NCBI GenBank assembly: GCA_036346395.1
Contig: CM070603.1
Location: 24,027,045-24,091,044, forward strand
Direction: 5' to 3'
Length of the DNA: 64,000 bases
DNA from: Hsuehochloa calcarea
Taxonomy: Eukaryota > Streptophyta > Magnoliopsida > Poales > Poaceae
The notes beneath the pieces were generated by a model that was given only the letters and a program-made list of their open reading frames with translations, was not told the origin of the DNA and made no database searches. The stretch's first letter is position 1, and each line of letters begins with the position of its first letter. This document shows, piece by piece, positions 35,181 through 47,980 of this stretch. A program made the translations under genes and the position numbers.

Positions 35181-35552
35181 TTTCTTTTATTAACATGGTA
35201 ATTTTTAGAATTATCACCTTCTAGGATTAACACGGGGGCTTCTCGGAGAGCCTCTAATTAGTATAGAGATAGTTTTCTTCGATTAACATGGTATTTTTTA
35301 GAATTATCACCTTCTAGGATTAACATGAGATCTTATCGGAGAGCCTCTAATTAGTGTAGAGATAGATAGATTTCTTCGATTAACATGATAATTTTTAGAA
35401 TTATCACCTTCTAGGGTTAACGTGGGGGCTTCTCGGAGAGTCTCTAATTAGTATAGAGATAGTTTTCTTCGATTAACATGGTAGTTTTTAAAATTATCAG
35501 CTTTTAGGATTAACATGGGGGTTTCTGGTGAGCCTCTAATTAGTATAGTGAG
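35181..35552. repeat. Four tandem 92-98-bp repeats ending in TATACTAATTAGAGG (minus)
   Basis: Units begin about 35181, 35273, 35371 and 35463. Each reads TTTCTTCGATTAACATGG, AATTATCACCTTCTAGG(A/G)TTAAC, GG.GGCTTCTCGGAGAGCCTCTAATTAGTATAGAGATAG. The same tail occurs at 34430-34460, 31600-31690 and 26260-26300. The array ends some 400 bp upstream of the IF-2 start codon. Confidence 0.8.
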
Positions 35553-35958
35553 AGATGAGAGATGAGAGATGGATAGATAGATTTCTTATTTTTGTATGTG
35601 CTGTTAGCCACCCGTCTACACGGCCACACGATCAAATACATCCATTCCTAGGACGCAGAAGATCCGGACGTCCTCTCCAAACCTTCCCCCTCTCCGGCTC
35701 TCCCTATACCCTGTTCTCCACTTCTCCTCCCGAAGGGAACGCAACCCTAGCCGCCGGTCGTCCTCGCCGTCGTCGCTGGTGACCCCACGTCGAGCGGCCT
35801 CTCACCCTCATCTCCAGCTTAGGGTCTCGCTTACTTCTCTCCTCCTCCTGCATCCTCGTGGTTAGCACTTAGCACGACTGTCGCGCGCCAGAATCTAAAG
35901 CCCCTCAAGCTCAGTCTCGTCGGGGACGAGGCAAAGGCGCCGCCGGCGGAGCACGAGA
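35553..35958 (+). promoter_or_regulatory. 5' flank and likely 5' UTR of the IF-2 gene
   Basis: Sequence turns from AT-rich repeat to C-rich, GC-rich sequence at about 35640, as is common at the 5' ends of grass genes. No clear TATA box; CCTATACCC near 35702 is the nearest candidate. The transcription start cannot be fixed from sequence. Confidence 0.4.
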
Positions 35959-38900
35959 ATGGCGTGGCGGATTCTGCAGAGAAAGGTAGGGCTTTTCCTT
36001 TTTGGGTCGCTCTGTGGAGCGAACATCTTCCCCAACAGCGCCGTTCGCCTCTCTCCTCCCCCATCGTCTCTCCCCAGCGACCACCTCCTCCGCCCCGCCC
36101 GGCGAGTCACCGTCCCGCCCCACATCCCCTCACAACCTAACTCGTCGCCTTGTCGCCACCCGTCCTTTGCCATACCCTGGGCCGGCGGCGCCATCGCCGC
36201 GTCCCGCCATGCCGGCGCCGCCGCCGCCGTAGGCGGCGGTCCAGCCTGCCTCCCGGAGCTACCGAGCTGTTGTTGGGGGGCATGGTGAACCCAACACCTA
36301 ACATCCGAAGACTTTTCTTTTTTGAATTATCATGCATTTTTCTGTTCGTAGAGCTTAAACAAATATGATGTTTCTGCGTTAAATTAGCAACACGGAATTA
36401 AGAATCGAAGACATATTCTGCATTATTTTTTTGTCATTCCGTAGCAACTTTTATAGGTACAGAAGTAACATCTGCGAATTGCAGGATTTTCGCACGGGCC
36501 TTGTGAATTTGGCTTTCCGCACTGATCATGGCGGAACAAAGCATTTTTCCAGTGGAACATTTGGAAAACCGGCACGTAAGTTAGTTCTTGTCATAAGGCG
36601 ATCACATCGATTCATTTTAACATGTAATTTGTCCAACAAATTCTTTCAGCAAGTTAGCTTTAGCAATGTTATTTCCAGTGGCGGAGTCAGGAATTAGAGA
36701 TGACATGGCCAACTATACTATGTGGTGTAATTAGATTCAATAAGGGGAGCCCAATAGCATCAATTCAAATAAAATCCTTTGAAACACAAGGGGGTTTACT
36801 CATCATGGCATTAACATGGATACTTCTTCAACACTGTCATTGGTATCCTGAAAGTTACTAGGTGATCAACTCTGTTAGTGTCATGTGTATGATCTTGTAT
36901 AGATTAAGAGTATTTTGTAAGCTACATGGGGAAATATAATTTGTTTTAAGTACGGAGGTTCTAAGCATGCTTTATTGTTGAGTTTAGTGCAATACATTGG
37001 ATCCATCATAAGTTGCTATATTGGAGTTACATTTGTTTTAACTTCCTAAATGCAGAGTTCTTTCATAGCGATGGAACCAATGGTGCTGCTAATTGTACGA
37101 CGTTTAAACACTACACTTTTAGGTATCTTTATCTATGCGTTCCTGTTATTTTGGTGGTTTCAGTACTCTAATTACATCTACATATTCTGCAAATATATGA
37201 GACCTACTCGAGACATCCAATATATTATTTGAATTTTTGAGTGTTAGATCATACAGGGATCTGAATCTTATTTTATCTGGAGAAATTGACTTTTACATCG
37301 TTGTTAATTTCCTGTATTTCTCTAATGATCTTGCAACTTTTGCATGGAAAACAATGTACTTCTCATATTATTTGACCTTTCTTGTGAAATACATTCACTA
37401 GGTTCTTTATTGTTATCATCCTCTCATCCTATTCTTATCCTTGTTTTCTCATCTTTCGAAACCATTCATGTTGCATGATTTTGTAGTCTCTAAATTTTGG
37501 GTCTTATTTTGGTGGGGGTGTTACTATTAGTATATTACTATTTGCTGTGAATTTTAGGTTTTATAGATTTGGTGACAATACTGTTTCCTTTATAGGAATT
37601 TTCATGCAGGTGTGTATATGTTAGCATGGAGTCGGAAAAGGGAGGAAGTTGCAGGGTTAAAAGCACCTAAAAAAGAGAAGCGAGTGAGGAGAGAAAATAG
37701 AACTCAACCTCCAGTAGAAGCACCATATGTTGCACCAAAACTGAAGATAGCTGTCAAATCATCACCAGATAAAACTGTTGAAATTTTTGATGGGATGACA
37801 TTGCTTGACCTCTCTAAACGAACCGGTGCATATATCAGTGCACTTCAAGGAATACTTGCAGATCTTGGTGAGAAGGTTGAATCAGAGTTCGACTCCATCG
37901 GCATTGATCTTGCTGAGTTAGTTGCTATGGTATGTATTAGTGATGTTCCTTTTGAAATTTCTACATAGCTTGATGTTCCGCCTTCCATCTAGTTATCTGA
38001 AACTCTTAATAATACTAGAAACCAGTTACACCAGCATGTTTTCATTTCTTATGTTTTGTTATGTCGACTCTTGTGAGTCTATATAACTCAATGTCTCAAT
38101 GTGATGATAGCTAGATTCGTTCTAGATGTTACTTTTGACCTCATCTAGCAAAATGATTTTGTTGCAAGATGTGATATGCTTATGCTCAAGAATTATTCTT
38201 TTATCATTTCAAATGTTGCTATCTTTTTCATGCCTTTACTACAAAACTTCTGGAAACTAGGTTCTTTTTGCAAACGTGAACTATTAGTCAGTACCGCTGA
38301 TTATGCCCTTATTTGCTTCCATCTTACTATAATCAATCTGCAATAGTTGTAAACTTGTAATTCTTACACTAGAAAAGTGGTTCTTTACAAAGGTTGTTTG
38401 CATGTAGTGTTTGTAGTTCCCCATCAACATGCAATTTTTTGTTTTTACATACATGTATGACTATTTTGAAATTTTATTAATGCACCTGTCACATTTTTAT
38501 TTATTCATCCACTTGTGTCCAGTGGTGGATTTCCATTTCTGTTCATATTTTTTTCTGAGCTTATTTTATGCCCATGAATATTGTACCAATTCGATGGTCA
38601 CAAAATTAAAAGCGGAATATTACTAGTTTGATAAGATTTTATTGGAGCAAACATACATTTTGAGGCTCTAGGTAGATATCAATGCTTATTATTTCCTATT
38701 GTCTCCAATTTACACCTAAGTTTTGTCATCATGAAATATTCAAGCAGCTTCAAGGAAACTTCTGCTTCTTATGATATGAGTCCATATATTTCATGCTTGT
38801 TCAACAGGAACTTGGTGTTAATATCAGAAGAATGCACGTTGGTGAAGGCTCAGTTGAACCACGGCCTGCTGTTGTAACGGTCATGGGTCATGTTGATCAT

Positions 38901-41404
38901 GGTAAAACATCGCTTCTGGATTCCCTACGTCAAACATCTGTTGCAGCCAAGGAAGCTGGTGGGATCACTCAGCATATAGGTGCATTTGTTGTTGAGATGC
39001 CATCAGGAGCCTGTATCACATTTCTTGATACACCAGGGCATGCTGCCTTTAGTGCTATGCGGGCTAGAGGTGCTGCTGTCACAGATATTGTAGTCCTTGT
39101 GGTTGCAGCAGATGATGGTGTGATGCCTCAAACACTAGAAGCTATGTCGCATGCAAAGGCAGCAAATGTTCCCATTGTAGTTGCCATAAACAAATGCGAT
39201 AAATCTGGAGCTGATCCTGAGAGGGTCAGAATTCAGCTTGGTTCTGAAGGTTTGCTTTTGGAGGATATGGGTGGTGATGTTCAGGTTGTTGAAATTTCTG
39301 CATTAGCAAAACTTGGTTTGGATAAATTGGAAGAGGCTTTGCTCCTTCAGGCTGAGATGATGGACTTGAAAGCCAAAATAGATGGGCCTGCTCAAGCCTT
39401 TGTGGTGGAGGCAAGGGTGGACAGGGGCAGGGGACCACTGGCAACAGCTTTAGTCAAGTCTGGCACATTAGTCAGTGGGCAACACATTGTTGTGGGAGCA
39501 GAGTGGGGAAGAGTTAGATCTCTTAGAGACACAGCAGGGAAAATAACACAGTCCGCAAAACCCGCAATGCCTGTTGAGATTGAGGGGCTAAGAGGCCTTC
39601 CAATGGCTGGGGATGATGTTGTGGTTGTTGACTCAGAGGAAAGGGCAAGAATGCTTAGTCAAGGGCGGAAGAAGAAGCAGGAGAAAGATAGGCTTCGAAA
39701 GATTGATGAAGACATGACAGAGGAGGCAGAAATTGCAGAAGAGACTCCTGAAAGAGTTGAGATGCCCATTATTGTCAAAGCTGATGTACAAGGCAGTGTT
39801 CAAGCGGTTACAGATGCCTTAAGAAGTCTTAATAGTCCACAGGTATTTTTTCATGCACATTTGATGCCTTGTTTTTACTTGTGGAGATAGTCTCACAAAA
39901 TCTGACCACATGAAATAGTGTCGAGCAGTGCTTAACTGCTTATAGCTGTGATGCTGCCTTTTTAGACCATATAGCTGTGATCCAATGGCTGGGGATGATA
40001 TATATTATATTTGTTGTATACCATTTTTTCTGTTAAATTCATGTTCATGCATATATTATCTTTCTTTATAGGTGTTTGTGAATATTGTTCATGTTGGTGT
40101 CGGCCCAGTAAGTCAACATGACATTGATCTGGCACAAGCATGCCGAGCATATATAGCTGGTTTCAACATTCGCAATCCACCAAGTGCGATCACTCTAGCT
40201 GCAACACAAGCCAACATAAAGGTACCATGTTTATTATTGCTGTAAGTCTGCCCTGCTGATGATTAATTATACATCTTTGGAAGATATCTAGTTCTTTTCC
40301 TTGAAGACCAGTGGTGATTTTCAATGTCATTTTTGGGTGGTCAGTGTCGCAAGTAAATATGCCTTTCTGGTTACATGCAGAGGTTAGAACTTATTGCACG
40401 TAATGCTTTTCTCTTTCCATGGTTTGTAGTTTACCTTTATATTGTGTAGACATTGGGAGATGTTATGGGAATTATTCGGGAGGGCTATCCTAAGATAATT
40501 CAACTCTAGTGTCTATTGAGGATATGGACTATCATTGAATTGACTGGGTTGAATTTGGCAATGAAATCGGCAGATTTAAATTCAAGTATAAGGAGCTTGT
40601 CAGGTAGGAACTAGCTTTTAAAATAGGGTAATGAGAACTAAAATCTCAACCACTAGATCAATTTTGAATCGTTTAGATGAAGGGCAAGGCAGATTGCGAT
40701 GTCACTATAAGGTGGGAGGTTCAAGTGCCAGGTGGGGATTTTTTTAAGAAGTGTGGGCGGCTTTTGGTGTTTGTTGTAAGCCATCTACATTCAATACAAT
40801 GACTAAGGTTGTTAGTTATCTTTATCCTATTTTTAAAGCCAGTTCTCATTCAATACATTCCCAAGTATATAATGCATATGTTATATTCTGAATGTATAGG
40901 TTTATCTTTTTTTTTTTTTGCAAAACTTGGAAAGTGAGTTTAGCTGACTTGATAATGTTTGCTCTTTAGATTTTGCTGCACAAGGTGATTTATCATCTCC
41001 TTGAGGAAATGGGAAGGCTTATTGTGGAGAAGGCACCAGGCACGGCTGAAACCCAGATTTCAGGGGAGGCTGAGGTTCTGAACATATTTGAGCTGAAAGG
41101 GCGTAGCAAGTCAAAAGGGGCAGATATCAAGATTGCTGGCTGCCGGATAACTGATGGCCACTTTAGCAGATCGGGAACCATGAGACTGTTGAGGAGCGGA
41201 GATGTTGTTTTTGAGGGTCCATGTACTTCCCTGAAGCGGGAGAAGCAGGATGCTGAAACTGTCGACAAGGGTAATGACTGTGGATTAGTGATTCAGGAAT
41301 GTGATGATTTCCAGGTAGGGGATATCATCCAGTGCTTGGAGCAGGTAATTAGGAAGCCCAAGTTCATTTCGACGCAGAGCGGTGCAGTTCGGATAGAATG
41401 TTGA
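35959..41404 (+). CDS. Organellar translation initiation factor IF-2 (probably mitochondrial), 7 exons
   Basis: GTPase that brings initiator tRNA to the small ribosomal subunit and promotes subunit joining in an organelle. Predicted exons, all with GT-AG introns and a continuous frame: 35959-35985, 36485-36575, 37056-37122, 37596-37929, 38808-39842, 40072-40221, 40970-41404; total 2139 nt, 712 aa. The N-terminus (MAWRILQRK, then Arg-rich with few acidic residues) looks like a mitochondrial presequence. An IF2_N-like domain lies at about 121-181 (YISALQGILADLGEKVE). The G domain has G1 GHVDHGKT (200-207), G3 DTPGH (247-251), G4 NKCD (301-304) and G5 SAL (337-339). Domain II follows (about 380-460), then the IF-2 C1 domain across exons 5-7 and a C-terminal beta-barrel ending in a TGA stop. 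Length fits mitochondrial rather than the longer chloroplast IF-2. All catalytic motifs are intact. The first three short exons are the least certain part. Confidence 0.9.
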
Positions 41405-42475
41405 TAGATAATAATAATTTGATGCTGGCATGATTCCATTTTGTGAATTCAACCATTTGCGATGAACTGACCAAGATTTTGACAAGAGTAACAAAATCAA
41501 GTTGGCGGGCTTACAGTTTCCCCTTTGTTCGCTGATGACTTTTGCAACTCCATCCAACACCCGTTCAGATGAGATACACGTAGGAAGAAATCATCTCATT
41601 AAGGTGCTTCGGAGCCTTCTGTGGCATGCCTACTTGAGAGAAAAGTGGGGTTGTATACTCCTGCCGTTTTGGTAGAGCCCTAAAAGATACATGGATGGAA
41701 TAATCTCACATGATCTTGAAAACTTATTCAAGTCCGACAAGTCCACAAGCCATCTCCAGCTGACAGATCTTTTCAGTGGAAAGGGCTTTAGAGCTGACTC
41801 CATTTGGAATTTTGTGATGCATTTTAAAAACAGGCATATTTCATGAACTACTTTAAATGAAACGGATATTTGGTAATAATGTTTGTTTGTTTTTCTCATA
41901 ACGAAACAATGATCATGCTACTATCACGCAGTTAACTTTCACAATTGCTCTGCTATAGCCCAGGCACAAGTCAACACGGACACATCAAGTTAGCTTGATA
42001 GCTAATTAAGCTCGTACATACGGCGACAAATCTTAAACCTGGTCAAATTTAAACATGCCCTAATTTTTTTTAAAATTGTATGTTGATTATCTTATTCCAT
42101 TGGCTAAGGAATTGCAAATTGTAGCCACAAACCAAACCACGCCTGAAGATTTTCCTCTGAACGCTTGCAGTTCAATGAAGGGGACTGAGCAGTATTTTTG
42201 GAGGGTTGAAAGAATGCTCTGTTATATTTTACTTGGTATCCCCTTTCCTGAGCTCACTTGATAGCATTTCATACAAAATCTATCTTGGAATGTACCCAAC
42301 ATTGTCAAACAAATTGCTTGTTCCTGATAAACAAATTGTTGTCATCTTGACTCTCCTAGCACACACCATATATATCTAATGTACGATGTTCAGGGAGCAG
42401 ATATCAAAAGACAAAGAATAGTATTGTACAAACGCAGCCCCACCTGTAAGCGTCGAGGGAGCATCTCCTAGCAGC
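41405..42475 (+). other. 3' flank of the IF-2 gene
   Basis: AT-rich, probably starting with the 3' UTR. No clear canonical poly(A) signal stands out. Short frames within it are not recognisable genes. Confidence 0.4.
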
Positions 42476-42690
42476 GCCATGGAATCTAGCCTCGCGGAGC
42501 CCTTGAGGAGGCGGCCAGCCGCATTCCTTCTCCTTCCCGCCTGCTACCCTACATCCCGTCACCCCTACTCAGGCCTGCCTCCCATCTCCCTACGCCGCGC
42601 CGCTGATGCCTCCCCTGCTCAACGAAACATTTTGAGCATATTTTTAAAAAATTTTCATAAATCAACAGTTGAAATTGCATACAAACATAA

Positions 42691-42990
42691 GCTTGAAAGA
42701 ATTTTCGAGACAAACACAAAGCAAATAAAATTCTAAAAAAATTACATAACAAACAACATTGTGTCAGGAGCCCCCAAATTTTTTTTCTCATAAATTGTGG
42801 AGCTAGTTTTCCATATTTAAAAATTCGGCAAAGTCTTAGTGTTTGAAAGAATTTTCGAGACAAACACAAAGCAAATAAAATTCTAAAAAAATTACATAAT
42901 AAACAACACTGTGTCAGGAGCCCCCAAATTTTTTTTCTCATAAATTGTGGAGCTAGTTTTCCATATTTAAAAATTCGGCAAAGTCTTAGC
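42691..42990. repeat. 150-bp tandem duplication
   Basis: 42691-42840 and 42841-42990 are nearly identical (GAAAGAATTTTCGAGACAAAC...AAAATTCGGCAAAGTCTTAG). A third, diverged copy lies at about 43230-43415. Probably part of an old LTR-like element. Confidence 0.85.
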
Positions 42991-43159
42991 CTTTTCTGGA
43001 AGTTTCAAATCTAATTCGAATTTCCCACCCATCTTTGGTCCGTAACTGTCGTGGCCCATTTCCTCGCGCCTCACCTCAGCCCAGCGTAGCCCGCCCTCGC
43101 GCCCTCGTTTCCCTCTCTCACTGACGATTGGGGAGCCCTCCACATTCCACAGGCCACAC

Positions 43160-44633
43160 CACATTCCCTTGTTATAACATCCCAAAAATTCAAACTTATG
43201 TTGTATGTAATATTAATAAACCGAAGAAGCATTTGAGCATGTTTTTGAAATTTTTCCATAAATCAACAATTGAAATTGCATACAAACTCAAGCTTGAAAG
43301 AATTTTAGAGAAAAACACAGAGCAAAAAAAATTCTAGAAAAATTACACAACAAACAACGTAGTTTTCATAAATTGTGGAGATAGGTTTTCAATATTTAAA
43401 AACTTGGCAAAGTCTCAGCCTTTTATGGAAATTTCAAATCTAATTCTAATTTCCCACTCACCTTTGGGCCGTAACTGCTGCGGCCCATTTCCTTGTGCCT
43501 CACCTCAACCAGCGGCAGCCCGCCTCACAACCCTGTTTCCCACTGTAGTTGACGTAATGGCCCCATTTGTCAGTACCCTTCTTCCACCTCGCTTTGCCTC
43601 CGCGCACCACCTCATCCTCGCCCCCGCCTGCTCCGCCCCGGTTCGCAACCGCCACTAACCGTTTCGCACTCCAACTGCTCCCGTCACCTCCACCTATGAC
43701 GTCGTCACCGCGCCCATGCTAGCAACTCCACTGTCGTTGCCTAACCTCGAACGGGCGGAAACGCCAGAGAGAGCCACGAGTTACTCACCGTGAATATCAC
43801 GCCATTCTCAGCCGTACTTAAGCCTTTGACCACATCACAAACACCCCAGCTCGCCATTCTCGCCTCCCACCAAGAACCATAGCTTCTCGCTCCTTGGTTC
43901 GCCGGGAACGAGAGCGTTGTTCTCGACGCTAGTGAGTAAGCTCTGCACTATCATTTCAATCCGGTGAGCTTCCTTGTCCTCGCTAACCGTGTCACTGTGC
44001 ACCTCTCACCTCACTCACCCTATTCCCCTGCTTAATGCAGCCCTTGGAGCTTCGTAGTGTGGACGTGTCGTCGTCTTCTTCACCTCCGGCGCACACCCAC
44101 ATCCAGACCTTCATATTCTTGACGCTCTAGTGAGTTTGAACCTCACTCAACCACGCCATAATGTGTTCCATAGTCCACTATCACTTCTCCCTCACTTGAT
44201 GTTGATCCACGCGTAGGGAATCCCCTGAATCGCTCTTCTTCTTCACTTTCGGCCGCCGCAACCATTTTGCTATTCACCGCCACCCCGGTGAGCCCCTAGC
44301 TAATTCTTTATATCCTCACCATCCTCAACACATCTGTGAGCTCATGCACAACTACATTTCAGCAATCATTCACTGAGGAGCCATGTCGTCGTTAAGCTAT
44401 CGCTGCCTCTGTTGCCCATTGTGGCTCCAAGCTCTCCGGCTATCCCCCGATGCCATCAACGTCCTTGGTGAGCTTCTAGTAGCCCCCTAGAGCTATTGCA
44501 CTATTAGATTGGATGATTAGCTAGCGTAGGGTAGAGTTCACTGTAGCTGATCATGGCGCCACCGCGGAAAAGCGTTGTCATCATCACTCCAGCGACCATT
44601 GGTCTCCGTGCCACCATCGGTAGCATCGCAATG
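43160..44633. other. GC-rich LTR-like sequence, left flank of the gypsy element
   Basis: Begins near TTATAACATCCCAAAAATTC, which resembles the TGTAACATCCC start of grass gypsy LTRs, and continues as C-rich sequence without recognisable coding. It seems to continue beyond the gypsy element at 57815, so it may be an older LTR that was hit. Ends are unresolved. Confidence 0.35.
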
Positions 44634-45291
44634 TGTAACATCCCAAATTTTAAATTCGATTTAAAAAAATAAATTATTTTCCTTGAGTTTCCTGAATTTT
44701 CTGGATTTTAAAAAGGTTTCCCTATTTATTTTAAAGCCAAAGTATTTTATTTGCAAAATTAATTACCAATGTTAAGTTGAAAATATTTTATTTAAGCCCA
44801 AATTTTCTTAAGGAATTTTTGTAAATTTTTCCTTAATTTTTTTAACTCAATTAGCTATTTTCTAAAATCCTAGAGGAATTATTTCAATTTCTAAAATGTT
44901 AAATCAATTGAAAATCTAAAAATCTCTTCGGACCGAATCTTTTCGGCCCATCTTATATTTCCACGCCCATGGCCCAGCTCGTGGACCAGCTTCTCCTGCA
45001 CCAAGCCCGTGCGCCTTCCCCCTCTCCCTCTCTCTTACAAGCAGGGCCCACACTGTAGTATCTCTCTCCTCCCCCTTCTTCCCTGGCGTGCCCGTGCGCC
45101 ACGCCACGCCTCGTCTCCTCCTCATGCGCCACCTCACCTCCTCCCCGCTCGCCACCTCGCTCTGTGCGCACCATGCGTCCCCCGCACCGCCACGCCCCGG
45201 CTCGCTTGCATCCTATCCCCTTGCCCGCGCCACCTCCTCTGCCCAACACCACCGCCCACCGCCCCCCGCCGCTTACCACCTTTCTCCTTTC

Positions 45292-45300
45292 TATAAAAGG
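45292..45300 (+). promoter_or_regulatory. TATA box of the gypsy 5' LTR
   Basis: TATAAAAGG in CTTTCTATAAAAGG. The 3' LTR has TACAAAAGG at the equivalent place (55207-55215), a change that should weaken it. Confidence 0.55.
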
Positions 45301-45879
45301 TGGTCGAACCTTCTTCTCCACCCATTACCCTCCACCATTTCCCCTTTCATGGAGCTCGCCGCCCACCTTCTCCCTTTCTTCTTCGGCATCGGCCGCGCCA
45401 CCTCAACGCCAAACCCCCGCTCCGGTGACGTTCTCGTCACCAGCACTGCGTAACCACATGTGCCTCCTCCTCCTCTTCTGTTCCCCCCACTCTCCACTTC
45501 TCTCTCGCCCTCTCCTCGCTAGAAACGTGATTTTGTCGCCACCACCTCTAGCGCCGACGTCTGTAGGTCTCCAGTTATGTGGTCCACACCGTCGGCACCC
45601 CCTCGCCGTGTTCTACCCAAGGTGCACCTCCTCCACATTGGAGTGTCGCCTAAGCTCCTGAACCACCACGAGCCCGACGCACCGCTGCTCTTCCCTCACC
45701 GCCAGTCACCTCCGTCCTCCTTTGTCCGCCTGGGTGAGAGCACCATCTTCCCCGCATTTGCCTCTCTCTTTTCCCACCTTCACCATCGGCATCTGTGCCG
45801 CTGTTCACCGGCGAGCTCCAGGCCCGAGCCGCCGTTGGTTGTGCTGACGTGGCATGCCACCGCGATGCCATATCATCGT

Positions 45880-47980
45880 CGTAACACCCTGGCTATTTGG
45901 AAGCCAAGATATCACCAAATCAATCAAAATTCTAGTAATCGAACGGATGTACAACAATAGCAATAATACTAAAAACCATAAATGCTACAAAGCCAACATT
46001 AAAGTTAACAAATTTCAAACGAAGAATAGGGCAACAAATATAATGTGAACATATGGTAACCAAATCCAAGTTGGATTATTACAATTCAACAATTATCAAA
46101 TGGTTGACAGGAGATTAAAATATCAATGAATGCTGATTGAAAATGGGTAGTGTGCATCGTGCTGATCTAATCCCTCCCAAAACTTGTTTTCTTCATCATT
46201 TACCTAAATTAAACAAAACAAACAAGAATGAGCCAAAGACTCATCAATTACTAAACATGTTAAATCAAGCATGTAGTGGACAAGCCAAGTACAACCATCG
46301 TATGAACAATTCATGGAACACATACATGAATGAATGGAATGAAAGAATGCTTTGAAGGAATGGACTGCTCAACAACTTATACCGGTATAATGAGTGATAC
46401 ACCCGTCGGTGTTTACTTAAGCACGTACTTAACAAAGTTCGGGGACCCAAATACCGTATGAAGAATGTTTCATACAGGTGTCCAAGATTGCCCACATTGG
46501 AGTGGTGAGACTTACATGCCTATACTGGAGTTGATGGGTCTTTCAATTTCCACTCCCGTGGTCAAAACGAAAAATGATGCATGTATGGAATGGATCACAT
46601 GCATTGAATATTTATCACATAAGAATGAATAAACTAAGTTGCATAGAAACATGAATAGCAAGTCTAGCAATACATCCACACGCAATCATCAACATTACAT
46701 AAGAAAAAACAAAGTACTTGTCTTTCGCGCTGTGACGTGTTAGAAGGCAACAACTGTGCACCTCCACTCACCGCCTACAAAAATAATTATTTGAAATAAG
46801 GATAACATGGATTTTCATAGCTACAAGAGGCCTATATTAACCCTTCGGCTATTCAACGTAATCAACGGAGTTAAAACTAATATTACACTATTCAGACTCC
46901 TGCCCATCATACTGGACAGCGGTATTAGAAAAATCATAATTAATTATATGAAACTCAAAACGACATGAAACCAGTTCCCATTGAAACTTAACGCAAAAAA
47001 CTATGAAACTCTAGTTGACGGGGTTCTTTGATTCGCCAAAAAGTTGGCTAAACCGCAGTTGAAAACAACTGACAGACATCTATCCAGAATACAGAACAAC
47101 AGTAAAGAAAATAATGTAACTTTCATTCTACTGATCCAATGGAGGTGATCTTTATCAACTTAGAAATATTCTTTAAAGGGATACACTAACCTAGTTGGGT
47201 GAAAGTTCTGAATCTAACTCTAACTAGATCAAAATTGAGGAACAAACCAACAGTCCCCAGATCTCAGAGAGACAGAACAACGCGCGGTTAAAAATTCATA
47301 TCTCCTAAACCGTAGGGTGGAATCTCATGATCTCGGTGCCAAAAGAAAGCTAACGACCTCAGGAACAAAATTACAAGAAACGAAAACCCAAGATTCGGCA
47401 TCTAAAGAATCTAAACTGCCCGCGCAAGGTGTCGGACAGGTTCTGGAATTTCCAGGACAGAACACCGATTTAATCCTAATCAACAATTATGCAATCAAAT
47501 CGAACCAAATTGTGACTTGGATCATTTTTTACCCTTGAAGACTCGTTGGGAGACGTGGATCCACCTCCCGAAGATATCCCTCCCTTCTCCTCCCTTCCCT
47601 CTCCAATGGCCGGCCACAAGATCGCCGTGAGCGGCCGGTGGCATGCAGCGAAGGAGGCGACTTGGAGGAGAGCACAGGGCGATGCAGGGGATCACCACAG
47701 CTGCGAGACGCAGTCAAGGAGAAGCAAGGGACGCCGGGGGGGGGAGGAGGATGAAGGTGGCGGCTCTAGTGGGGAGAGGAGGGAGTGGGGGAGGCGACTA
47801 GGGTTGGGCACCTCCCCCCCCCTTGGCCAGCCCCCCTTGGGCCGGCCTCCCCCTCTTGGGCCTCCTAGGCCATGGTCCGCGGCCCAGGTTGCCTCACTCC
47901 ACAAGAGTTTACATTTCTTTAATTGCCTATTCGTCACCGGTTTCTTTTAAAATCTCCCGATTCGATTCCGGGATATTACA
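45880..47980. mobile_element. Solo LTR inserted in the gypsy 5' LTR
   Basis: The 3' LTR lacks this 2101-bp segment, which defines it by comparison. Ends are (C/T)GTAACACCC...GGATATTACA, an inverted TGTAAYAYCC pair. Flanks ATCGT and ATTGC each differ by one C-to-T change from the ATCGC found in the uninterrupted 3' LTR, so the TSD was probably ATCGC. A GC-rich block at 47530-47900 gives chance frames. Orientation not determined. Confidence 0.75.

Noticed and set aside
35895..36337. Long open frames on both strands upstream of IF-2 exon 2
   Set aside because: GC-rich 5' UTR and intron 1 sequence; only the short plus-strand exon 35959-35985 joins the IF-2 frame through a GT donor.
36680..36800. 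AGTGGCGGAGTCAGGAATT motif in IF-2 intron 2
   Set aside because: Resembles a common grass transposon end, but no partner end or target duplication was found, so not called.
39226..39444. Minus-strand frame inside IF-2 exon 5
   Set aside because: Shadow of the coding frame on the opposite strand.
45009..45661. Several overlapping Pro/Ser/His-rich open frames
   Set aside because: C-rich LTR sequence of the gypsy element, shared with the 3' LTR (54859-55964), open in several frames because of base composition.
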